A program made the position numbers and the translations under genes. From NCBI RefSeq assembly GCF_042767895.1, contig NC_091553.1, positions 23,928,754 through 23,946,253 of the forward strand: a DNA stretch of 17,500 nucleotides, in the 5' to 3' direction. Position 1 is the stretch's first letter. Every line of letters starts with the position of its first letter. This DNA comes from Penaeus vannamei. Lineage: Eukaryota > Arthropoda > Malacostraca > Decapoda > Penaeidae. Below the pieces are notes generated by a model. The model was not told the DNA's origin, made no database searches, and saw only the letters and a list, made by a program, of their open reading frames with translations. Below, in pieces: positions 1-8,376 of this stretch.

Positions 1-2006
1 TTATTGCTATTATCATTATAAAAAAAGTTATAATGATAAAAATAGCAACAATAATTAGCATAATAATGATTATAACTGCAATAATGATGGTAATAATAAT
101 AATAATCTTGATGATAATGAGTATATTGATAATAATCATAAAATTTATGACAGAAATTATAATAATGATGTTAATAATTATCATTCAGTCTATTTATAAT
201 GAAATGAAGGCCAGAAGTAATAAAATCCCAAAACTAGAAAAAACGGCAAAATCTAGCGTATTACAGCCTTTTCAGAGAAACGTCGAAAAAAAAACTTTTC
301 GCTTATTAATGCTAATTATGAGGATTTTAACATTAATTCAGGTAATTATGATGATTTCCATGATAATTCCTTTATTATTGACAATAATGATGATAATTAT
401 GATGATAATGATAATAATAATGATGATAATGATTAGATCATAATTATAATGATGATCTTGATAATTACTGCAATAATAGCAATAATTTACTCTATTCCAA
501 TAATTTTCATACTAACAATGGTAATAGAAATAATAATAACATCATTATCATTGTCATTATAATTTTTATTATTGTCATTATTATTTCTAAGATTATCATT
601 ATTGCTATTATAATTATATAAATAGTTATAATACAAATAACAATAATAATTAGCATAATAATTATTATAACTGCAATAATGATGATAATAATAATGATAA
701 TCATGATGATAATGACTATAATGATGATAATCATAAAAATGACAGTAAAGATAATAATGATGATAATAATTATCATTCAGTCCATTTATGATGAAATAAA
801 GGCCAGAAGTAATATAATCCCAAAAGCCGAAAAAACGGAAAAATCTAGCCTTTTGAGAGAAACGTAAAAAAAAACCTTTTCGCTTTTTAATGGTAATTAT
901 GAGTTTTTTTTTACATTAATTCAGGTAATTATGATGATTTCCATGATAATTCCTTTCTTATTGACAATAATGATGATAATTATGATGATAATGACAATGA
1001 TAATGACAATAATAATGATAATGATAAAATCATAATGATAATGATAATCTTGATAATTACTGCAATAATAGCAATATTTAGCTCTATTCCAATAATTTTC
1101 ATACTAATAATGGCAATAGCAATAATAATAACATCATTATCATTGTCATTATAATTATTATTATTGTCATTATTATTTCTATGATTATCATTATTGCTAT
1201 TATCATTATATAAATAGTTATAATGATAAAAATAGCAATAATAATTAGCATAATAATAATTATAACTGCAATAATGATGTTGATAATGATAATCATGATG
1301 ATAATGACTATAATGATAATAATAATAAAAATGATGACAGTAATGATAATAATGATGATAATAATTATCATTCAGTCCATTTATAATGAAATAAAGGCCA
1401 GAAGTAATAAAATCTTTCGAGAGAAATGTCGAAAAAAACCTTTTCGCTTTTTAATGGTAATTATGAGGATTTTAAGGTTAATTCAGGTAATTATGATAAT
1501 TTCCATGATAATTCCTTCATTATTGACAATAATGATGATAATTATGATAATGACAATGATAATGACAATAATAATGATAATAATGTTAAAATCATAATTA
1601 TAACGATAATCTTGATAATTACTGCAATAATAGTAATAATTAACTCTATTCCAATAATTTTCATACTATTAATGGCAATAGATATAATAACATCATTATC
1701 ATTGTCATTATAATTATTATTATTTTCATTATTTTTTCTAAGATTATCATTATTGCTATTGTCATTATATAAATAGAAATAATGATAGAAATAGCAATAA
1801 TAATTAGCATAATAATTATTATAACTGCAATAACAATAATGATAATCATGATGATAATGACTATAATGATAATCATAAAAATGATGACAGTAATGATAAT
1901 AATTATGATAATAGTTATCATTCAGTCCATTTATAATGAAATAAAGGCCAGAAGTAATAAAATCCCAAAATTCGAAAAAAACGGCAAAATCTAGCGTATT
2001 ACAGCC
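1..2006 (-). repeat. AT-rich satellite array, minus orientation
   Basis: Tandem monomers of about 565-595 bp. The landmark running from TTATAATGAAAT through AAGGCCAGAAGTAATAAAATC recurs near 195, 788, 1383 and 1932. Unit ends (the CAGCC of the conserved box) fall near 268, 850, 1413 and 2006, so the stretch holds one partial and three full units. Each monomer has a non-repetitive box of roughly 130 bp, plus a long filler of degenerate ATT/ATC/ATG-type triplets. The box is the reverse complement of the one in the right-hand arrays, so orientation is opposite. Two of the boxes are damaged: near 850 the tail of the box is missing, and near 1413 most of it is deleted. I see no genes here; the long Ile/Met open frames are compositional. 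Confidence 0.9.
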
Positions 2007-2037
2007 AAAAGGCTATATATCGCTAGATTTCTCCATT
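1981..2037. repeat. Palindromic head-to-head satellite junction
   Basis: The left arm (1981-2006, ACGGCAAAATCTAGCG then TATTACAGCC) is followed by AAAA and a right arm (2011-2037, GGCTATATATCGCTAG then ATTTCTCCATT). The right arm is close to the reverse complement of the left. The array switches here from minus-oriented to plus-oriented units, so the same conserved box meets itself head to head. The right arm carries the divergent ATATAT variant also seen near 2540, so the junction joins two satellite subfamilies and is not a simple fold-back copy. The DNA or a transcript could form a stem of about 25 bp with a 4-nt loop. Confidence 0.85.
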
Positions 2038-3192
2038 TTTTCGACTCCGGGGATTTTTATACTTTTAATCTTTTTTTCATTATAGATGGGCTTTATGATT
2101 ATCATCAATATTATCATTAATTATCAATGTCATTTTCCTCATTATAACTATTTCTATAATGATAATAACAATAATGATAATTTTATAAATAATAATAACA
2201 ACAGTAATAATTATAATACCAATAATAGCGATATGATTATTTCTACTATTATTATTTTTAGTTATTATCATTATCGTTAGTATTATTGTCATTATCATGA
2301 AAATCATTGTTGATGATTGCTATTATCGCATTAATTACGCAAATTATCATTATAATTATCATCTTATAACAATCCTAATTAATGTCATAAGTATCCTAAT
2401 TAATGTCATAATTATCATCATTATCGTCATTATTAATGGGATTATCATGAAAATCATCATAATTAGCCGAATTATTGCAGAAATCATCATAATCATCCCA
2501 TAAACTCGAAAAGGGTTTTTTTCGACCATATTCTCATAAGGCTATATATCGCTAGATTTCGCCGTTTATTCGACTTTGGGGATTTTTATACTTTTAGCCT
2601 TTTTTCATTAAGAATGGGCTTTATGATTATCATCATTATTTTCATTAATAGCATTAACATCATCATTATCATCATTATAGTAATTATCGCCATAATTACC
2701 CTTAATATAATCATCATAAGAGCTATTATCTTATTTATTAATGTCATTTTTCTCATAACTATTTCTATAATGATAATAAATATAATGATAATTTTAGAAA
2801 TAATAACAGTAATAATTATAATAACAATAATAGCGATATTATGATTATTTCTATTATTATTATTTTTGATTATTATCATTATCGTTAGTATTATTGTTAT
2901 TATCATGAAAATCATTAGATTATTGTTGATGATTGCTATTATTGCATTAATTACGCAAATTATCATTGTAATTATCATATTATAATTATCCTAATTAATG
3001 TCATAATGATTCTAATTAATGTCATAATTATCATTATTATCAACATTATTAATGGGATTATCATAAAAATCATCATAATTAGCCGAATTATTGCAGAAAT
3101 CATCATAATCATCCGAAAAGGGTTTTTTTTCGACCATATTCTCATAGGGCATTTAAAAGAGAAAAAGGGGGGTTTTCGACCTTTCTCTGAAA
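2007..3192 (+). repeat. Divergent satellite subfamily, two plus-orientation monomers
   Basis: Two units start at about 2007 and 2536 (GGCTATATATCGCTAG at 2011 and 2540). They share private variants: ATATATCG for AATACG, GGGGATTTTTATACTTTTA in place of the usual GGGATTTTATTAGTTTTA, and ATGGGCTTTATG for ATGGACTCTATG. The filler is rich in ATTATC, and a segment near ATTAATTACGCAAATTATC occurs in both (2328 and 2945). Near 3110-3192 the second unit runs into a tandem pair of the TTTTCGACC hairpin segment, which marks the switch to the main subfamily. No gene is supported. Confidence 0.8.
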
Positions 3193-3205
3193 AGGCTGTA
3201 ATACG

Positions 3206-3249
3206 AAAATGACAGTAACAATTAACTTTATAACTGGAATAATCATAAT
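3206..3249 (-). repeat. 44-bp inverted satellite fragment inside a box
   Basis: The box should read AATACG directly followed by CTAGATTTT. Here 44 bp lie between ATACG (ending 3205) and CTAGATTTT (from 3250). The insert, starting AAAATGACAGTAACAATTAA, matches the reverse complement of the monomer's own interior (the stretch around GCAGTTATAATG to TACTGTCATTTT). It is therefore a short piece of the same satellite copied in the opposite orientation, as expected from template switching or microinversion. Confidence 0.7.
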
Positions 3250-4308
3250 CTAGATTTTGCCGTTTTTTCGACTTTTGGGATCTTATTACTTTCAGCCTTT
3301 ATTTCATTAAAAATGGACTCTATGATTATTATTATCCTCATTGTCATCATTATTGTTATTATTCTTATGATTATCATCATTATAGTCATTATCGTCATGA
3401 TTATCATTATTTTCATTATCATCATTATAGTCATTATCGTCATGATTATCATTATTAGCATTATCATTATTGGAGTTATAATGCTAATTATTACTGTCAT
3501 TTTCATCCTTTTAAGTATTTTATAATGATAATAACAATAATGATAATTTTAGAAATAATAATGACAATAATACTCTTTATGATAACAATAATAATGATAT
3601 TATTACTTCTATTGTCATTATTATTATGAAACTTATTATAATAGAGTTAATTATTACTATTATTGCAGTAATTATCAAAATTATCATTATAATTTTATTA
3701 TTATTATCAATATTATTATTGTCATTATCATAATAATTATCATCATTATTGATAATGATAAAGGAATTATCATGAAAATCATCATAATTACCTGAATTAA
3801 TGTTAAAATCATCATAATCATACTTTAAAAGCGAAAAAAGTCTGACTATTATTATCATCATTATCATCATTATTATCCCTATTCTTATGATTATCATCAT
3901 TATAGTCATTATCGTCATGATTATCATTATTATCATTATCATTATTGGTTTATTATGCTAATTATTAATGTCATTTTCATCATTATAACTATTTTTATAA
4001 TGATAACAATAATGATAATTTTAGAAATATTAATGACTTTACTCATTATAATAACAATAATAATGATTTTATTATTATTTCTATTGTCATTATTAGTATG
4101 AAAATTCTTAGAATACAGTTAATTATTGCTATTATTGCAGTAATTATCAAAATTATCATTTTATTACTATTATCATTATTATTATTGTCATTATCATCAT
4201 AATTATCACCATTATTATCATGAAATAATCATAATTACCTGAATTAATGTTAAAATCATCATAATTATTTAAAAGCGAAGAAGGGTTTTTTCGACCCTTC
4301 TCTCAAAA

Positions 4309-4621
4309 GGCTGTTTTAGCCTTTATTTCATTATAAATGGACTCTATGATTATTATTATCCTCATTATTATCATTATTGGCATAATTTTTATGATTATCA
4401 TCATTATAGTCATTATCTTCATGATTATCATTATTATCATTATCATTATTATAATTATCATTTTATTATTATTATCATTATTATCATTGTCATTATCATC
4501 ATTATTGTTCATAATAAACGAATTATCATGGAAAATTATCATAATTACCTGAATTAATGTTGAAATCATCATAATTATCCTTTAAAAGCGAAAAAGTTTT
4601 TTTTCGACTTTTCTCTCAAAA
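4309..4621 (+). repeat. Short, internally deleted satellite monomer (313 bp)
   Basis: The unit is about half the normal length. Its box jumps from GGCTGT straight to TTTAGCCTTTATTTCATT, losing the CGCTAGATTTTGCCG and TCGACTTTTGGG segments. The filler also lacks the usual stretch between the first ATTATC block and the distal block. Both breaks lie in sequences that recur within the unit, which suits slippage or unequal exchange. Confidence 0.7.
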
Positions 4622-6386
4622 GGCTGTAATACGTTAGATTTTGCCGTTTTTCGACTTTTGGGATTTTATTAGCTTTAGCCTTTATTTCATTATAAGTGGA
4701 CTCTATGATTATTATTATTATATTATCATCATTATTGTCATTATTCTTATGATTATCATCAATATTGTAATTTTCGTCATGATCATCATTATTGTCATTA
4801 TCGTTATTGCAGTTATAATGATTATTATTACTGTCATATTCATCATTATAACTATTTTTATAATGATAATAAAAATAATGATAGTTTTATAAATAATAAT
4901 GACAATAATACTCATTATGATAACAATAATAATATTATTATTTCTATTGTCATTATTAGTATAAAATTTATTAGACTAGAATTAATTATTGCTATTATTG
5001 CAGTAATTATCAAAATTATCATTATAATTATCATTTCATAATTATTATCATTATTATTATTGTCATTATCATGATTATCATTATTGTTAATGATAAAGGA
5101 ATTATCATGAAAATCATCATAATTACCTGAATTAATGTTAAAATCATCATAATTATCATTTAAAGGCGAAAAAGTTTGTTTTTCGACCTTTCTCTCAAAA
5201 GGCTGTAATACGCTAGAATTTGCCGTTTTTTTCTCGAATTATGGGATTTTAGTAGTTTTAGCCTTAATTTCATTATAAATGGACTCTATGATTATTATTA
5301 TTATCATTATCATCATTATTGGCATTATTCTTATGATTATCATTATTATAGTCATTATCTTCATGATTATCTGTATTATCATTATCATTATTGCAGTTAT
5401 AATTATTATCATGCTAATTCTCAATGTCATTTTCATCATTATAACTATTTTTATAAGGATAATATCAATAATAATAAATTTAGAAATAATAATGACAAAA
5501 ATACTCATGATAATAATAATTATTATATTATCATTTTTTCTATTGGCATTATTAATATGAAAATTATTAGAATAGAGTTAATTATTGGTATTATTGCAGT
5601 AATTATCAAAATTGTCATTAGAATGATTTTATCATTATCATCATTATTATCATTGTCATTATCATCATAATCATCATAATTTTTGTTAATAATAAAGGAA
5701 TTATCATGAAAATAATCATAATTTTTCGACCTCTCTCTCAAAAGGGTTGTAATACGCTAGAATTTCCTTTTTTTCGACTTTTGGGATTTTATTTGTTTTA
5801 GCCTTTATTTCATTATAAATGGACTCTATGATTATTATTATCATCATTATCATCATTGTTGTCATTATTCTTATGATTATCATCATTATTGTCATTATTC
5901 TTATGATTATCATTACTGTCATTATCGTCATGATGATCATTATTATCATTAAAATTATTGCAGTTATAATGATTATTATGCTAATTTTTACTGTCATTTT
6001 CATCATTATAACTATTTTCATAATGATAATAACAATAATGATAATTTAGAAATAATAATGACAATAATACTCATTATAATAACAATAATAATGATATGAT
6101 TATTATTTCCATTGCCATTATTAGTATGGAAATTAATTGAATAGAGTTAACTATTGCTTTTATTGGAGTAATTATGAAAATTATCATTATAATTAACCTT
6201 TTATTGTTATTATCATTATTATTATTGTCATTATCATCATAATTATCATCATTATTGTTAATAATAAAGGAATTACCATGAAAATCATCATAATTACCTG
6301 AAATAATGTTAAAATCATCATAATTATCATTTGAAAGCGAAAAAGTTTTTTTTCGACCTTTCTCTCAAAAGGCTGCAATACGCTAG

Positions 6387-6389
6387 ATT
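6387..6389. other. ATT integration core, left border of the DIRS element
   Basis: Undisturbed satellite boxes read CGCTAGATTTTGCCG. Here CGCTAG-ATT is followed by element sequence (CTCCTTCAACTAGGG), and at the far border element sequence ends GGCTT-ATT-TTGCCG. ATT is thus present once in the empty site and at both edges of the insertion, which fits recombination at a 3-bp core shared by the circle junction and the target. Confidence 0.75.
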
Positions 6390-6398
6390 CTCCTTCAA

Positions 6399-6569
6399 CT
6401 AGGGTGGCCTCCATAGCTGGTAATGCCAGAACCTATTCGGAATGGCGGTAAGTTCAAAACTGAATCGAACTTCATTCTCATTGGCTGGAATTGGCCAAGG
6501 AGAGAGGAGTAGCCAATCCCGTGTCTCGGATCCCTGCGCATGCGCGGTACGTTGCCGCCATCTTCATTC
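6399..6569 (+). repeat. DIRS left inverted terminal repeat
   Basis: It starts CTAGGGTGGCCTCCATAGCT and pairs in inverted orientation with 12053-12223. By eye there are about 11 mismatches over 171 bp (around 93% identity). Several differences are C-to-T or G-to-A type changes, including one at a CpG within the NRF1-like site. Homology stops just after CTTCATTC, close to the predicted transcription start. Confidence 0.9.
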
Positions 6570-6570
6570 T
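6480..6570 (+). promoter_or_regulatory. Compact TATA-less promoter in the left terminal repeat
   Basis: In order: an inverted CCAAT box (ATTGGCT, 6480-6486), a direct CCAAT box (AGCCAAT, 6511-6517), an NRF1-type palindrome (TGCGCATGCGCG, 6535-6546), a YY1-type site in reverse (GCCGCCATCTT, 6554-6564) and an initiator match (TCATTCT, 6564-6570; candidate start A6566). No TATA box is seen at the expected distance. CCAAT, NRF1 and YY1 sites close to a start site are typical of animal housekeeping promoters. The element would use them to make its genomic RNA. The site matches are direct; use as a promoter is inference. Confidence 0.6.
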
Positions 6571-7059
6571 TGTCATCGTCGCCAGCGAGTACAGAAGGTC
6601 TACAAAATTCGTAAATTTCTTGCATTCACGAAGAATTTTTTTTCTCAGGAGATTGCAGTCATCTCTTTAACGATCAAGGTAAGAAATAACAAATGTACAT
6701 CGCTGTCGGCGAGCTTCGTATGATTGTACGAAACTCCCGTTTTATTGTGGTGATAGTCATGTTTACCTGGTTGACATAATTCTCTTTCTAGATAGAGTGA
6801 ATCTTTATTTTGTATTTTACAATATTTTAATACTTCTCAAGGGTTTCCTTCTTTCCGTCAAAGTATATGAGAGAAAGATTAAAATTCCTACAGCTGACCT
6901 GTTGATAGTTGAAACATACAAGGGTCCACTAATCATTAAACTATGTAATTATTATAGTTGTTGCTTATACATGTCAACCCAGACACTCTGTCAGCACTTC
7001 CGGAGTTTGTTGAGCTCCTCAGCTATAGACAAATATTCTCGAGTTGAGTGGGTTCTCTA
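6571..7059 (+). other. DIRS 5' leader, no gene seen
   Basis: A unique, moderately AT-rich stretch between the terminal repeat and the minisatellite. It holds the candidate splice donor at 6679 and a candidate acceptor at 6791. Short open frames exist (for example near 6797-7075), but they show no recognisable motif and I do not call them. Confidence 0.5.
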
Positions 7060-8228
7060 CACCTACCCGAGTTAGAGGCAGCTCCTCGGGTATCCTTCGG
7101 GCTTCCGAGCTACAGGCATCTCCTCTCACGCCCCCGAATTAGAGTAGCTCCTCACGAACTCCCGGATAGAAGCAGCTCCTCGGGTGTTATTCGCGCTTCC
7201 GAGCTACAGGCAGCTCCCGAGCTAGAGGAAGCTCTGTCACGCTCCCGAGCTATAGACAGCTCCTCTCGCGCTCCCGAGCTAGAGGAAGCTCCTGTCGCGC
7301 TCCCGATCTACAGACAGCTCCTCTTGCGCTCCCGAGCTAGAGGAAGATCCTGTCACGCTCCCGAGCTATAGACAGCTCCTCTCGCGCTCCCGAGCTAGAG
7401 GAAGCTCCTGTTGCGCTCCCGATCTACAGACAGCTCCTCGCGCTCCCCGAGCTAAAAGAAGCTCCTGTCACGCTCCCGAGCTCTAGACAGCTTCTCGTGC
7501 TCCCGAGATAGAGGAAGATCCTGTCACGCTCCCGAGCTATAGCCAGCTCCTCTCGCGCTCCCGAGCTAGAGGAAGCTCCTGTCGCACTCCCGATCTACAG
7601 ACAGCTCCTCTCGCACTCCTCGCGCTCCCGAGCAAGAGGAAGCTCCTGTCGCGCTCCCAAGCTACAGACAGCTCCTATCGCACTCTTCGCGCTCCCGAGC
7701 TAGAGGAAACTCCTGTCGCACTCCCAAGCAACAGACAGATCCTCTCGCGCTCCCGAGCTACAGACAGCTCCTCTCGCGATCCTCGCGCTCACGAGCTACA
7801 GACAGCTCCTCTCGCGATCCCGAGCTAGAGGAAACTCCTGTCGCACTACCAAGCAACAGACAGATCCTCTCGCGCTCCCGAGCTACAGACAGTTCCTCTC
7901 GCGATCCTCGCGCTCACGAGCCGCGCTCCTCTTACTCTCCAGAGCTACAGACAGCTCCTCTCGAGCTCCCGAGAAAGAGGCAGCTCCTCTTACTCTCCTG
8001 AGCTACAGACAGCTCCTCTCGTGTTCCCGAGCTAGAGGCAACTCCTCTTGCTCTCCCGAGCTACAGACAACTCCTCTTGTGCTCCTGAGCTAGAGGTAGC
8101 TCCTCTCGCGCTCCTCGCACACTCTTGAGCTAGCGTGCTCCTGAGCTAGAGACAGCTCTTCTCATGCTCCTAGCACGCTCCCGAGCTAGTGCGCTCCTCA
8201 ACTAGAGGCAGCTCCTATCGCGCTACCC
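7060..8228 (+). repeat. GC-rich 29-bp / 58-bp minisatellite inside the DIRS element
   Basis: About 40 monomers of 29 bp in which two types alternate. One reads GCTCCCGAGCTAGAGGAAGC and the other GCTCCCGATCTACAGACAGC, each followed by TCCTSTCGC, giving a 58-bp higher-order unit in the best-kept part (about 7230-7620). Units at both edges are more degenerate, and the 7600-7930 part carries extra TCGCACTCCTCGC spacers. Nearly every monomer contains GAGCT, six bases, then AGCTC, a small hairpin. Neither 29 nor 58 is a multiple of 3, so the open frame at 7048-7371 is not a maintained coding sequence. The composition contrasts sharply with the AT-rich satellite outside the element. Confidence 0.9.
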
Positions 8229-8376
8229 TGTCACCACAACAGCTGATTATTTTGTGATTCAAGAAGCTACTTTTACACTTCTTATCATATATAATAGCTA
8301 TCCAGATACAATATTAAATATGAACAATGAGACAACTAAGAAGACCCTAGTTACACACAGCCTTCTTCTTTCACAG
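8229..8376 (+). other. Short spacer with splice-acceptor signals
   Basis: Unique sequence between the minisatellite and the Gag start. The only signals seen are the ACTAAG branch-like motif near 8335 and the pyrimidine tract ending CAG at 8376. Stops occur in all frames. Confidence 0.45.

Larger units (their letters stand above)
3193..6389 (+). repeat. AT-rich satellite array, plus orientation, left of the DIRS element
   Basis: Monomer starts, taken at the GGCTGTAATACG landmark or its equivalent, fall near 3193, 3843 (box deleted), 4309, 4622, 5201, 5744 and 6371. The typical period is about 540-630 bp. Each complete unit reads: box with CGCTAGATTTTGCCG and TTTTTTCGACTTTTGGGATT, then TTTCATTATAAATGGACTCT, then filler built on 9-bp steps of the form ATTATCRTC, then filler of the opposite strand sense (AATAATGACA), then TTTAAAAGCGAAAAAGG and TTTTTTCGACC, which fold into a short hairpin. 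The last unit is cut at 6389 by the DIRS insertion. No coding region is supported. Confidence 0.9.
6679..8376 (+). other. Candidate 5' leader intron of the DIRS transcript
   Basis: The donor CAAG|GTAAGA at 6675-6684 is close to consensus. The acceptor at 8361-8376 is a clean pyrimidine run ending TTTCACAG, immediately before an ATG at 8377 in the Gag frame. A branch-point-like ACTAAG lies near 8335, about 40 nt upstream of the acceptor. Splicing would remove the minisatellite and place the promoter-proximal exon directly against the Gag start. A weaker alternative acceptor, CTCTTTCTAG, ends at 6791 and would give a 113-bp intron. Splicing of DIRS transcripts is not assured; this rests on site matches alone. 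Confidence 0.45.

Noticed and set aside
1..6389. Many 60-130 residue open frames of almost pure Ile/Met/Val, often starting MDSMIIII, repeated in each monomer on both strands
   Set aside because: ATT, ATC, ATA and ATG triplets contain no stops in that frame, so long frames arise from composition. The frames have no domain structure, run on both strands at once and break whenever the triplet register slips.
3193..6389. CRISPR-like array because of regularly spaced conserved segments
   Set aside because: The period is about 580 bp, the intervening sequence is itself repetitive, there are no short unique spacers and no cas genes; this is a satellite.
6442..6723. Short plus-strand frame starting in the left terminal repeat as a leader protein
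   Set aside because: It runs through the promoter and across the candidate start site, so most of it would not be transcribed; it has no motif.
7048..7371. 107-residue frame rich in Glu, Leu, Ser and Arg (PELEEA repeats)
   Set aside because: It lies in the 29-bp minisatellite. The unit length is not a multiple of three, so the frame is not maintained and stops soon appear.
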